This document shows, in pieces, positions 1 to 10,781 of a stretch of DNA of 64,000 bases. The notes under the pieces are model-generated. The model was not told the origin of the DNA. It searched no databases and was given only the letters and a program-made list of their open reading frames with translations. The stretch covers positions 11,854,201 to 11,918,200 of the forward strand of contig NC_067480.1 of the NCBI RefSeq assembly GCF_947179515.1, given 5' to 3'. Both the position numbers and the translations under genes were made by a program. Each line of letters begins with the position of its first letter. Position 1 is the stretch's first letter. This DNA is from Apodemus sylvaticus. Lineage: Eukaryota > Chordata > Mammalia > Rodentia > Muridae.

Positions 1-985
1 CCAGAGTTTGAGTTTCTGCATCTGTGTTGGTCAGGTGCTGGTAGACCCTCTCAGGAAACAGTCATACCAGGCTCCTGTGAGCAAGAGCTTCTTGGCATCA
101 ACAATAGTGTGGTGGTTTGATGTCTGCAGATGGGAAGGACCACCCTTGGTCGGGTGGTCTTTGGATGGCCTTTCCTTCAGGTTTTGTTCCAATTTTTTTG
201 TCCTTGTCTTTCCTTTGGACGGGAATATTTCTAGGTTAAAATTTTTTAAGATGGATGGGTGGCCCCACCCCTCAACTGGGAGCCATGTCTATCTACTGAA
301 GGTGGTCTCTACAGGTCCTATCTCCCCTTTGTTGGGTATTTCTGATACAGTCATCGCTATTGGGTCCTGGGAGCCTCCTGCTTCTCTTGTGTCTGAGACT
401 TTTTAGTGGCTACCCACAGTTCTCCATCCCCCACTGCTACATATTTCTATTCAATTTTCTGACCCTCTGTGCTTCCCTTCTGTACCTTCCAATACCTGAT
501 CCTGTACCCCTTCCCCCAGCCCTCCAAGTTCCTCAGAAAATTAAAAATAGTTCTACCTGAAAATCCAGCTATAACACTACTGGGCATATACCCAAAAGAT
601 GCTCCAACATATAACAAGGACATATGCTCCTCTATGTTTATAGCAGCCTTATTTATATTAACCAGAAGCTGGAAACAACCCAGATGTCCCTCAACAGAAG
701 AATGGTTACAGAAAATGTGGTACATTCACACAAGGGAGTAGTGCTCAGTTTTTTAAAACAATGACTTCATGAAATTTTCAGGCAAATGGATGGAACTAAA
801 AAATATCATCCTGAGTTAGGTAACTCAGAAACAAAAAATACCACACATGATATGTACTCGCTGATAAGTGGATATTACCCCAAAAGCTCAAAATACACAG
901 TATACAAACCACACACCATATGGAGCTAAAGAAGAAGGAAGACTAAAGTGTAGATGCTTCCATCTTACATAGAAGGGGGAACAAA
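1..985 (-). mobile_element. 5'-inverted (twin-primed) L1/Lx LINE, 3' end beyond the window
   Basis: Positions 1 to about 520 read on the minus strand as the middle of a murine Lx-type L1 3' UTR. The stretch aligns by eye with the antisense 3' UTR at 33.25-33.54 kb. From about 525 to 985 the strand flips: the plus strand encodes the ORF2 C-terminus (PLLGIYPKDAPTYNKD-like at 575-620, then SMFIAALF) and runs past the ORF2 end into the first part of the 3' UTR. The plus segment stops just upstream, in L1 order, of where the minus segment begins, which is the arrangement left by twin priming. The coding part carries frame breaks and substitutions and is not functional. The poly(A) end would lie left of position 1. 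Both segments are confident; calling them one insertion is inference. Confidence 0.65.
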
Positions 986-1049
986 ATAATCATTGCTTTA
1001 TTTATTATTTTGTTTGATTTTCAGGTAAAGAAGAAGAAGATGTTGATTA

Positions 1050-1320
1050 AGGTGGTGGTTCAGTTTTGTTTCTATTGCTGGGATGCAATATCTCAGCAAA
1101 TGCGACTTCAGTGGAGAAAAGGTTTACTCAGCTTACAATTCTAGGGCAAGAATATAGTCAAGAGCAGAAAGAAAAATGAATGTATTAAAAGTGACTTATC
1201 CTAAGCCTCTTTACAGTTATACAGTCTAGGTCAACTAAGAGAATGGGGCCACTCAAAATGGAGAGATCTTCCTACCCCAAATAACAAAATCAAGGCAGTC
1301 CTCCTCAGACATACTTATAT
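1050..1320 (-). mobile_element. MaLR/ERVL-type LTR fragment, degenerate
   Basis: The plus strand shows a diverged form of a common mouse repeat: a 'tttctattgctg' start, a 'gtttactcagcttacaattc' core and a late 'atcaaggcagtcctcctcagac' stretch. This is the reverse complement of a MaLR-like LTR. The ends are not sharp and I saw no target-site duplication. The subfamily is uncertain. Confidence 0.45.
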
Positions 1321-1324
1321 GCTT

Positions 1325-1612
1325 ATCTTAGTTACCTTTTGATTATTGTGATGGAAAACCATGGTCAGGGCCATTTAAAAGAGTATATTGCAATCATGGT
1401 TTCAAAGGTTTAGAGTTTATGATGGTGTAGTAAAGGCATTTTGGTAGCAGCTGAGGGATCACATCTTGATTCCAAAACAGGAAACTCACCATTGACACAC
1501 CTCCTCCAACAAGTCCACACATCCTAATCTTTCTTAAATTGTTCCACCAATTGGTGAACAAATATTCGAACATAAGAGGCTATGGAAGTAATATCTTTCA
1601 AACCACCATAAG
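1325..1612 (-). mobile_element. MaLR-type LTR, antisense
   Basis: It begins with 'cttagttacc' and ends with 'tcaaaccaccata', with the internal landmarks 'cacacctcctccaacaag' and 'acatcctaatc'. This is the reverse complement of the usual mouse MaLR LTR layout. It lies directly beside the similar fragment at 1050-1320. It is considerably diverged, and the subfamily is not assigned. Confidence 0.5.
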
Positions 1613-2880
1613 ATGGAAGCTGATCTACACAATCTCTCATTGATACTTACTTTACAGGTGTTTCTAGATTGTATCAAGTCCACAATGGAAAGTAACCATC
1701 ACACGTGGTACAGTTATTCTTAGTTTGGATTGAGTAGGATGTGGTGCTCTGTTATGTGAGCAACACAGTTTATATATGTTGTGAAAGCCAGTGAGATGTG
1801 ATTAATAATTAAGTTATTAGACTATGAATAAGTACGCTGAGTTGATAATAATCAGCAAAAATATTGACATGTCTTCAACTCTGTCAGAGTTCCAGCATAC
1901 TGAATTGCCTGCAATATTTTAGACTCAATAATCATATGAAACTTATTACATACAATTATTCAGCTCTCTGCATGTCTGTCTGTCTGTCTGTCTGTCTGCC
2001 TGCCTGTCTATCTCTTGTTCTTGCTCTCATATCCCCATCACATCCCCTATCTTTATATCATATTTGTAATGAGAGTTAAATAACCACTTAGCTAGAATAA
2101 TAGAAAAGTTTTGTATAGGTTTAGTATGCTAACAATTTTTATCTATACATTATTTATATATATTTATATTTTCAAAGATGGATGTATTGTCATGCAATTC
2201 TGTAGAGTTTTGTAGAAATATTAGTTTCTAAGAGTGATTCTGTATTTTACTCTTTGTTACTGGGCTGCTCAGAAAGCATGGTATTAGCAGCAGAGAAGAA
2301 AAGGTGTTCTTCATCATGTGGAAAGACTTTTTGTAAGGCATTTGTAATTTGGCCTGTCAGTCATAGTACCAAAAGAGGGTAAGATAGCTTCCTGAGTGAA
2401 CTTGGCAGTATCCTAAACTCCTTTCCTCTTATAAACATGCCTTCATATTGTAACTAATTCTTCAAATACAATGACACTAAGCACTCATATTTTGAATAAA
2501 ATTCCATTTTTTAATGTCTATGTAAGGTGTATTGCTTTAAGAAGCTTCATTTTATTAATGTTTGTGCTGTTCTGTAAGTATTGCTGTTAGGGTCACTCAA
2601 GGAGAGCTTCTTGCCTTATGTTGTCACGACATTCATTTGGAATATTAATAGTATCCATAAAGAGTATTCGTTCTTCCCTGAGTCCATATAAACATATACC
2701 TTGAAAAGATCTGTGACTGAGAAATGAACATAAGCATATATTGTCCTGTGATTAGATAAAAACATGGAGAACATTAGGCAAGCTTTGGAACATAGTAGGC
2801 AAACATTAAAAAAATCCCTTCCCCACATATATGAGAATTTAATGACCTTTTAACTGCTTAAACTCACACTCAAAAATCCT
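1613..2880. other. Unassigned sequence
   Basis: AT-rich, with no coding potential or repeat family recognised, apart from the short TGTC microsatellite listed separately. Confidence 0.5.
1973..2014 (+). repeat. (TGTC)n microsatellite
   Basis: About seven uninterrupted TGTC units grade into TGCC and TATC variants. Confidence 0.85.
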
Positions 2881-2883
2881 TTT

Positions 2884-3500
2884 GCTAGTACATTATGCTC
2901 TGTGCGGGAACGGAATCAGGATGGGATAGAGGAGACAGAGTTAAGAACCCAGGAATCAAGACTCCTGAGACCAGGATTGAGGTGCGGGTCTACTGTACTG
3001 CTGTTTTGAGCAGCAGCAAGTGTTTTAATATAGCCTTTGGACAAGTGGAGAATATATATGAGTTCTAGAATAGCTGACTATCCCACTGGTGCTGTGGGGA
3101 GATGCCAGGGTACTACCTCTGAGAGGACTTCCATAAAGATGAGAGAAATAGCCACTGCCCAGTTCCAGACCCCTTCTAAGGTTCCGTTAGTTTGCTAGGA
3201 TGTTCTATTTTGTGTCTCACAATATGTCAGATGACATGAGCACACATACTTTAAAGGCAGTATGGAAGCCTGTCTCAATGTCCTCTGGTTCCCACTCTGT
3301 AGCACCCACAGCTTTGAAAATTCCTAAGTAAATCCTAAGACACTCTCATTTAGACAAAAGCAGAAACAATGCTTAAGAGGCTTGTTCCAATCTAACGCAC
3401 AAGCCAGATAATTAAGATTCAAATGAGTTAGAAGCAAAAATCCTTGCATAGTTGATCAGGAGACTGATGTCACCCTCAGCTAAATGGCAAGCTCTAGGTC
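2884..3500. other. Unassigned sequence, possibly an old LTR
   Basis: This is moderately GC-rich compared with its surroundings and has a 'gggaacggaatcaggatggg' start. The texture suggests a diverged LTR, but I could not match it to a family or find paired ends. Confidence 0.2.
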
Positions 3501-3998
3501 TGTATTAGTTTGGGTTCTCTAGAGTCACAGAACGTATGGATAGTCTTTATCTAGTTAGGGAATTTGTCGATGACTTACAGTCTATATAGTCCAACTCCCC
3601 AACAATAGTCAGCAGCAGCTGTGGATGGAAGTCCAAGGATCTAGCAGTTTCTCAGTCCCATGAGGCAAGCAGGCAAGGAAGAGTGAGAGAATCTTCCTTC
3701 TTCCAATGTCCTTATATATCTCCAGCAGAGGGTGTAGCCCAGAGTAAAGGCTGTAGGTCTCTAGCAGAGGGTGTGGCCCAGATTAAAGGTGTGTGCATCC
3801 ATGCCTTTAATACCAAATGATCTTGAACTCGGAGATCTCCTTGTTTTAGCCACTATGCTTCAAAATTTCCATACCAAGATCCAGGTCAGAAGCTTATATC
3901 TCTGAGCCTCCAAATTAGGATCATAGGTGAGCCTTCAAATTCTAGACTGTAGTTCATTCCAGATATAGTCAAGTTGACAACCAGGAATAGCCACTACA
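3501..3998 (-). mobile_element. MT2-type 3' LTR of the MERVL-like provirus
   Basis: The element is 498 bp with TG...CA ends on the minus strand: it starts TGTAGTGGCTATTCCTGG at 3998 and ends AACTAATACA at 3501. This is the MT2 family pattern. Reading the minus strand there is a TATA-like 'gatatataagg' near 3710-3722 and an internal near-duplication ('agcagagggtgt' at about 3725 and 3762 on the plus strand). A polypurine tract (AAGAGGTGGA) lies immediately upstream, at about 4000-4009, where plus-strand priming needs it. The 5 bases outside are AGGTC, but the partner LTR is missing, so a TSD cannot be tested. The exact MT2 subfamily is not determined. Confidence 0.8.
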
Positions 3999-4251
3999 AT
4001 CCACCTCTTGTCAACTTGACACAAATAATATCTCATGTCCACATGAAACAATAACAAGATTGTGAATACGCCTAACATGATATAACTATTCCTCGTACAA
4101 TCGCAAACGCATTTGTAAATTTACAATGGGGAAATGTCCCTTGGGAACATTCTTTTAGTGTTTCAATACCAATTGATGTTAAAGGGATTGGAAGAAAGAC
4201 AAATGTATCTTTAACAAAATAAGACAGAAGCATTCATATTACTTATAATCC

Positions 4252-4896
4252 TCATTTCTGCAACTGGTTACATGGCCTTAGCTGGTATTTATAACTACCT
4301 TCCTCTGCTACCCATTCTGTATTTCCTTCACCTTCGGCAAGCACCTCAGCAGGTCTTGGCTCTTTTCCTGGAGGATTGACCCATACCTTCATTCCTGATG
4401 GGTCTGTGTCCTTTGTCATCCTGCTTGGATTAGGCTGTTGTAGTTTCCCATTGACTTTAATCACAGGACATGGTAGTACTAAGAGACGCCCTAGGGAATC
4501 TCCTGAACTCCAGACATAATCCTGCTTACCTCCATTGTGGAGAGGCAATCCAATTTCCCCATGGTAATCTGGATCTATCACCCCTCCTAACACTGTTATT
4601 CCTTTCTTAGCCTGTTGGTTTAAGGGCATTAGAAGCCCAAAATGGCCAGGGGGAAGTCTGAGCTTCCAGTTCAATGGAATATTTCTTGTGGCTCCTGGTA
4701 GGAGCACTCCCCCCTCTGGAACCAAAACTTCTAGGCCAGCAGTACCTAAAGTTGTGGGGACAGGAAGCAAAAATTTTCCTAGAGGGTCACTAGGAGTGAT
4801 AGTGAGTGGAACTATTCCATTTTCCACTCCTTGATTCCTGGATCCATGGATCCTGGCTATGGGAGAAACTGTACCATAAATTGAATGCTGATTCAA
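4252..4896 (-). pseudogene. ERV-L dUTPase domain (C-terminal part of pol)
   Basis: About 214 codons are open. The trimeric dUTPase motif GVIDPDYHGEIG is intact near residues 105-116 (about 4550-4585). GHFGLLMPLN precedes it, and a Ser-Gly-Asp-Ser-Leu-Gly loop follows. The last third is a proline- and glycine-rich tail (WVNPPGKEP...). In the family this enzyme hydrolyses dUTP so that uracil is not incorporated during reverse transcription. Here it lies downstream of the stop at 4927-4929 and has no promoter or ATG of its own at the block start (the first codon of the open block is TTG), so expression is unlikely. It ends naturally at 4252, about 250 bp before the LTR. Confidence 0.8.
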
Positions 4897-4926
4897 AGCA
4901 TATACTGCCTTCTGAAGAACTCTGCC

Positions 4927-5550
4927 TCAGCCCTCCATGCTGTTGCCACCTAATTGGCGCTGTAATTGTGTCTTCAAAAGTCCATTCCATCTTTCTATCA
5001 GACCAGCTGCTTCAGGATGATGGGGAACATGGTAAGACCAGTGAATTCCATAATCGTGGGCCCACTGTCGCACTTCTCTGGCTATGAAATGAGTTCTTTG
5101 GTCAGAAGCAATACTGTGTGGAATACCATGACGATAGATAAGGCATTCTGTGAGTCCACGGATGGTGGTTTTGGCAGAAGAATTACATGCAGGAAAGGCA
5201 AATCCACAACCAGAATAAGTATCTACTCCAGTAAGAACAAAATGCTGTGCTTTCCACGGGGGAAGTGGTCCAATATAGTCAACCTGCCACCAGGTTGCTG
5301 GCTGGTCACCTCGAGGAATGGTGCCATATTTGGGGCTCAATGTTGGTTTCTGCTGTTGGCAGATCTGGCATTCAGCAGCAGCTGTAGCCAGGTCAGCCTT
5401 GGTGAGTCGAAGTCCATATTGCTGAGCCCAAGCATAACCTCTGTCTCGGCCACCATGGCCACTTTGTTCATGTGCCCACTGGGCAATAACTGGGATGGCT
5501 GGGGAAAGAGGCTGACTGTCCACAAAATGGGTCATTTTATCCACTTGATT
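4927..5550 (-). pseudogene. ERV-L integrase domain, broken at its C-terminus
   Basis: The H-H-C-C zinc finger is visible (WAHEQSGHGG ... CQICQQQKP, about 5350-5490). The catalytic core has Asp in WWQVDYIGPLP (about 5270-5300), a second Asp in IASDQRTHF (about 5080-5110) and Glu in AAGLIERWNG (about 4990-5020). The second motif has Arg where Gly is usual next to the Asp (SDQ-R-TH), a substitution likely to harm activity. The block ends at a TGA at 4927-4929, just before the dUTPase linker. Its open stretch from 5649 is the longest uninterrupted part of the provirus pol after the RT block. Confidence 0.8.
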
Positions 5551-6147
5551 ATTGAATTCCTCCTTAGCTGAAGTCACCTTTTGGTGAGCATTTACATGGG
5601 ACACAAATATCTTCACATCCTTTGCCCATTTGGAGAGATCTATCCACATACTTCTTCCCCAGATGTCTTTCTCACCAATTTTCCAATTGTGATCTTGTCA
5701 TGTCCCTTTGAACAATTGTACATCTGGCCATTTCTTCTTCCAAACAAACTGTAATACCATGTGTACTGCCCGAAGTTCTGCCCACTGTGAAGATTTTCCT
5801 TCATCTGTATCTTTCAGGCTTGTCCCAGAAAGGGGTTGTAATGCTGCAGCTGTCCACTTCTGGGTGGTGCCTGCATAACATGCAGAGCCATCAGTAAACC
5901 AGATCCTAGTCTTTTCTTCTTCAGTCAACTGGTCATAGGGAACATCCCATGAGGCTATAGGCACATGCTTGGCAGCAGATGGCATTGTAACAGGAGTAGA
6001 AACCATAGGCATCTGAGCAACTTCTTCTTGTAACTTGCTTGTGCCTTGAGGACCTGCTCTGGCCCGAACAGGTATCTACCACTTCCATTTGATAATAGAC
6101 TGCTGTTGTGCACGCCCTACTTTATGACTTGGAGGGTCTGATAACAC
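5550..6147 (-). pseudogene. ERV-L RNase H domain, broken
   Basis: RNase H removes the RNA strand of the RNA-DNA hybrid during reverse transcription. The first catalytic Asp is in IWFTDGSACYAG (about 5898-5930) and the Glu is in SSQWAELRAVHMVLQ (about 5765-5800). The C-terminal HVNAHQK...NNQVDKM block follows near 5550-5600, beyond a TGA at 5698-5700. A further TAG lies upstream at 6076-6078. Both stops are in the common pol frame with no indel between the blocks. Confidence 0.75.
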
Positions 6148-7197
6148 TCAGCTCATGATGGGCAGTTCAGGTCGCATAGTGATTTGGTGTCCTATTGTCA
6201 AACGTTCAGTTTCCACTAAGGCCCAATAGCAGGCCAAGAGCTGTTTTTCAAAGGGAGAGTAGTTGTCCGCAGATGACGGTAGAGCTTTGCTCCAAAATCC
6301 CAAAGGTTTCTTCTGTGATTCACCTACAGGAGCCTGCCAGAGGCTCGAAACAGCATCTCTATCTGCCACCGACACCTCAAGTACCATTGGGTCTGTTGGA
6401 TCATATGGTCCAAGTGGTAGTGCAGCCTGCACAGCAGCCTGGAACTGTTGAAGAGCCTTCTGCTGTTCTGGGCCCCACACAAAGTTAGCAGCTTTCTGAG
6501 TCACTCAGTAAATACGCCTGAGTAACACACCTAAATGAGGAATGTGCTGTCTCCAGAATCCAAATAGACCCACTAAACGGTGTGATTCTTTCTTGGTGGT
6601 GGGAGGGGCCAGGTGCAATAACTTATCTTTCACCTTAGAAGGAATATCTCTGCATGCCCCAAACCACTGTACTCCTAAGAATTTCACTGAAGTAGATGGG
6701 CCTTGAATCTTGGTCGGATTTATTTCCCATCCTTTGATACGCATATGTGTTACCAATGAATCCAAAGTGGTTGCTACTTCCTGTTCACTTGGTCCAATCA
6801 GCATAATATCATCAATATAGTGCACCAATGTGATATTTTGTGGAAGAGACAAACAATCAAGGTCCCTTCTAAGTAAGTTATGACACAGGGCATGAGAGTT
6901 AATATATCCTTGAGGAAAAACTGTAAAGGTATACTGCTGGCCTTGCCAACTGAAAGCAAATTGCTTCTGGTGGTCCTTACGTACAGGTACTAAGAAGGCA
7001 TTTGCCAGGTCAATAGCTGCATACCAGGTTCCAGAAGATGTGTTAATTTGCTCAAGTAACGAAACTATATCTGGTACAGCAGCTGCAATTGGAGTTACTA
7101 CCTGATTTAATTTTTGATAGTCAACTGTCATCCTCCATGATCCATCTGTCTTCTGCACTGGCCAGATGGGAGAGTTAAAGGGAGATGTGGTGGCCAT
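6148..7197 (-). pseudogene. ERV-L reverse transcriptase (pol N-terminal part), broken
   Basis: RT domain of the provirus pol. The PVQKTDGSWRMTVDYQKLN region lies close to the truncated 5' edge, so most fingers motifs upstream are only partly present. The palm follows, with FPQGY and the catalytic YIDD box (YIDDIMLIG) at about residue 125, near 6815-6830. The thumb/connection follows (KIQGPSTSVKFLGVQWFG). A TGA at 6505-6507 interrupts the frame, and the next block (6504-6148) continues in the same frame with the tether region (ALPSSADNYSPFEKQLLA) until a second TGA at 6148-6150. The catalytic residues look preserved, but the chain cannot be made in full. Confidence 0.8.
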
Positions 7198-7221
7198 GAG
7201 ATGGATCTCAAAACATGTTAA

Positions 7222-7441
7222 AACTGAACATATAGGGCTGGAGAGATGGCTCAGAGGTTAAGAGCACTGATTGCTCTTCCAGAAATCCTAAGTTCAAATC
7301 CCAGCAACCACATGGTGGCTCACAACCATCTAAAATGAGATCAGATGCCCTCTTCTGGAGTGTTTGAAGACAGCTCCAGTGTACTTACATATAATAAATA
7401 AATAAATCTTAACAAAACAACCCCCTCCCAAAACTGAACAT
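7222..7441 (+). mobile_element. B2 SINE with perfect target-site duplication
   Basis: The B2 body runs from about 7238 (GGGCTGGAGAGATGGCTCAG, the tRNA-derived pol III A-box region) through a B-box-like 'gttcaaatccc' to an AATAAA-rich tail near 7392-7405. The 12-bp duplication AAAACTGAACAT is at 7222-7233 and again at 7430-7441, which proves an L1-mediated insertion. It landed just beyond the truncated edge of the provirus. Confidence 0.93.
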
Positions 7442-7814
7442 TTAATTGTGCTTTAAGAAACTGTTTTATACTAGTTTCTGACTTATTCAAGTATGTTGTA
7501 AACATGATTAATTTGGGTCTGTTCTGTACTCTTTAGCTACCTAAATTCCAGTTTGCTCTTATTCTGATATATCTTATTCATATATAGAGCCTAGCTTTAA
7601 TGAAGATTGCTCTGGTTACTCAAGATGTTTACCTTTAGCTATGCTAGGCATTATATGCTTTAAAAAGAAATCACAATATACCAGTGATTGTTTTAGTAAA
7701 GAGAAGATTCTTAGCAAGATTCTAATTTATTAATTCAGTGGACACATATAGAAATGAACACAACTGGCACACTCTCTTATGCTCATCTTAAAATCCAAAC
7801 TATTACTTCCATTC
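7442..7814. other. Unassigned sequence
   Basis: AT-rich, nothing recognised. Confidence 0.5.
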
Positions 7815-8092
7815 TTTTTTTCTTTTTTTTTTTTTTTTGAGTATCTTCTTTTTTTTAAATTTTTTTAATTTACATTGCAAATGATTTCCCCTTTTCTGGG
7901 TCCCCACTCCCCAAAAGTCCCATAAGCCCTCTTCCCACCCCCTATTCTTCCATCCACCCCTTCCCACTTCCCTGTTCTGGAATTCCCCTATACTCTTGCA
8001 CTGAGTCTTTCCAGAACCAGGGACCACTCCTCTATTCTTTTTGGACATCATTTAATTTGTGGATTATGTCCTGGGTATTCAAAGTTTCTAGG

Positions 8093-10781
8093 CTAATATC
8101 CACTTATCAGTGAGTGCATACCATGACTGATCTTTTGAGATTGGGTTACCTCACTTAGTATGATGTTCTCCAGCTCCATCCATTTGTCTAAGAATTTCAT
8201 GAATTCATTGTTTCTAATGGCTGAATAGTACTCCATTGTGTATATATACCACATTTTCTGTATCCATTCCTCCGTTGAAGGACACCTGGGTTCTTTCCAG
8301 CTTCTGGCTACTAGAAATAGGGCTGCTATGAACATAGTTGAGCATGTGTCCTTATAGCATGCTGAAGAATCCTCTGGATATATGCCCAGTAGTGGTATAA
8401 CAGGGTCCTCAGGAAGTGACATGCCCAGTTTGCTGAGGAACCGCCAGACTGATTTCCAAAGTGGTTGCACCATCTTGCAATCCCACCAGCAGTGGAGGAG
8501 TGCTCCTCTTTCTCCACATCCTCGCCAACACCTGCTGTCTCCTGAGTTTTTCACCTTAGCCATTCTGACTGGTGTGAGGTGAAATCTCAGGGTTGTTTTG
8601 ATTTGCATTTCCCTAATGATTAATGATGTTGAACATTTCTTAAGGTGTTTCTCAGCTCTCCGAAGTTCTTCATGTGAAAATTCTTTGTTTAGCTCCGTAC
8701 ACCACTTTTTAAAGGGGTTATTTGGTTCTCTGGGTTCTACTTTCTTGAGTTCTTTGTATATATTAGATATTAGCACTCTGTCGGATTTAGGGTTGGTGAA
8801 GATCCTTTCCCAGTCTGTTGGTTGACGTTTTGTCCTCTTGACAGTGTCCTTTGCCTTACAGAAACTTTGTAGTTTTATGAGGTCCCATTTGTCAATTCTT
8901 GATCTTAGAGCATAAGCTATTGGTGTTCTATTCAGGAACTTTTCCCCTGTGCCCATGTCCTCCAGGGTCTTCCCCAGTTTCTTTTTGATTAGTTTCAGTG
9001 TGTCAGGTTTTATGTGGAGGTCCTTGATCCGTTTGGAGTTGAGCTTGGTACAAGGAGATAAGAATGGATCGATGCGCATTCTTCTGCATGCTGACCTCCA
9101 ATTGAACCAGCACCATTTGTTGAAAAGACTATCTTTTTTCCACTGGATGCTTTCAGCTCATTGTCGAAGACCAAGTGACCATAGGTGTGTTGGTTCATTT
9201 CTGGGTCTTCAATCCTATTCCATTGATCTGCTTGCCTGATATTGTACAAATACCATGCAGTTTTTAATCACTATTGCTCTGTAGTAGAGTTTAAAGTCTG
9301 GGATATTGAATGCCCCTGAAGTTCTTTTACTGTTGAGAATAGTTTTAGCTATCCTGGGTTTTTTGTTATTCCAGATGAATTTGAGAATTGCTCTTTCTAG
9401 CTCTATGAAGAACTGGGTGGGGATTTTTATGGGAATAGCATTGAATCTGTAGATTGCCTTTGGCAGGATGGCCATTTTGACTATCCACGAGCATGGAATG
9501 TTTTTCCATTTTCTGAGATTTTCTTTGATTTCCTTCTTCAGAGATCTGAAGTTCTTGTCATATAGGTCTTTCACTTGTTTGGTTAGAGTCACCCCAAGAT
9601 ACTTTATGCTGTTTGTAGCTATTGTGAAGGGGGTCATTTTCCTAATTTCTTTCTCAGTCTGCTTATCGTTTGAATATATAAAGGCTACTGATTTGCTTGC
9701 GTTGATTTTGTAGCCAGCCACTTTGCTGAAGTTGTTTATCAGCTGTAGGAGTTCTCTAGTAGAGTTTTTAGGGTCACTTAAGTATACGATCATATCATCT
9801 GCAAATAGTGATAGTTTGACTTCTTCCTTTCCAATTTGTATCCCTTTGACTTCCTTCTGTTGTCTAATTGCTCTAGCTAGGACTTCAAGAACTATATTGA
9901 AAAGATATGGAGAGAGGGGGCAGCCTTGTCTAGTCCCTGATTTTAGTGGGATTGCTACAAGTTTCTCTCCATTTAGTTTGATGTTGGCTACCGGTTTGCT
10001 GTATATTGCTTTTACTATGTTTAGATATGGGTCTTGAATTCCTGTCCTTTCCAAGACTTTTAGCATGAAAGGATGCTGGATTTTGTCAAATGCTTTTTCA
10101 GCATCTCATGAAATGATCATGTGGTTTTTTTCTTTGAGTTTGTTTATGTAGTGGATAGCATTTATGGATTTCCTTATATTGAACCATCCCTGCATCCCTA
10201 GGATGAAGCCTACTTGATCATGGTGGATGATCTTTTGATGTGTTCTTGGATTTGGTGGGCACGAATTTTATTTGGTATTTTTGCATCGATATTCATAAGG
10301 GAAATTGGCCTGAAATTCTCTTTCTTACTTGGATCTTTGTGTGGTTTTGGTATCAGTGTAATAGAGGCTTCGAAGAAGGAGTTGGGTAGTGTTCCTTCTG
10401 TTTCTGTTTGGTGTATAAGTTTGAAGAGTATTGGTGTTAAGTCTTCTTTGAAGGTCTGATAGAATTCTGCACTGAAACCATCTGGTCCTGTCCCTTTTTT
10501 GGTTGGAAGCCTATCTATGACCCCTTCTATTTCTTTAGGGGTTATGGGTCTGTTTAGATGGTCTATTTGATCCTGGTTTAATTTTGGTAATTGGTATCTG
10601 TCTAAGAAAATGTCCATTTCCTCCAGATTCTCCAGTTGTGTTGAGTACAGGTTTTTGTAGTAGGATCTGATGATTTTTTTAATTTCCTCGGTTTCTGTTG
10701 TAATATCTCCGTTTTCATTCCTAATTTTGTTAATTTGGATACTTTCTCTGTGCCCTTTGGTTAGTCTGGCTAAGGGTTTAT
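8093..10781 (-). pseudogene. L1 ORF2 reverse transcriptase and C-terminal Cys-rich part, multiply broken
   Basis: After the frameshift near 10835 the ORF2 sequence continues in fragments. Positions 10617-10210 hold the start of RT (FLDRYQLPKLNQDQ ... GPDGFSAEFYQTFKEDL, ITLIPKPHKDPS). A frameshift follows near 10230, then an in-frame TGA at 10106-10108. Positions 10066-9215 hold the palm (SGTRQGCPLSPYLFN and the catalytic LFADDMIVY near 9790-9815). Frameshifts near 9250 and 9150 follow. Positions 9079-8093 hold the C-terminal region with the Cys/His motif (CWRGCGERGALLHCWWDC) and the end MYSLISGY-like HSLISGY. The catalytic DD is intact, but no full protein can be made. Confidence 0.88.

Larger units (their letters stand above)
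3999..7198 (-). mobile_element. MERVL-type (class III ERV-L) provirus, 3' half only
   Basis: One continuous reading frame from 7197 to 4252 (982 codons) carries RT, RNase H, integrase and then dUTPase. A dUTPase placed after integrase, together with the absence of env, is characteristic of ERV-L elements, and the MT2-type LTR follows. Gag, protease and the 5' LTR are absent, and homology stops abruptly near 7198. All the open blocks are in the same frame, so no net frameshift is present. Five in-frame stops break it: 6505-6507, 6148-6150, 6076-6078, 5698-5700 and 4927-4929. The element is dead as a unit. The MERVL name rests on domain order and LTR type. Confidence 0.85.

Noticed and set aside
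1..406. 132-codon plus-strand frame at the left edge
   Set aside because: It lies in antisense L1 3' UTR, with no coding motif.
4966..5571. 201-codon plus-strand open frame
   Set aside because: It is the antisense shadow of the integrase block at 4927-5649. The domain motifs are only on the minus strand.
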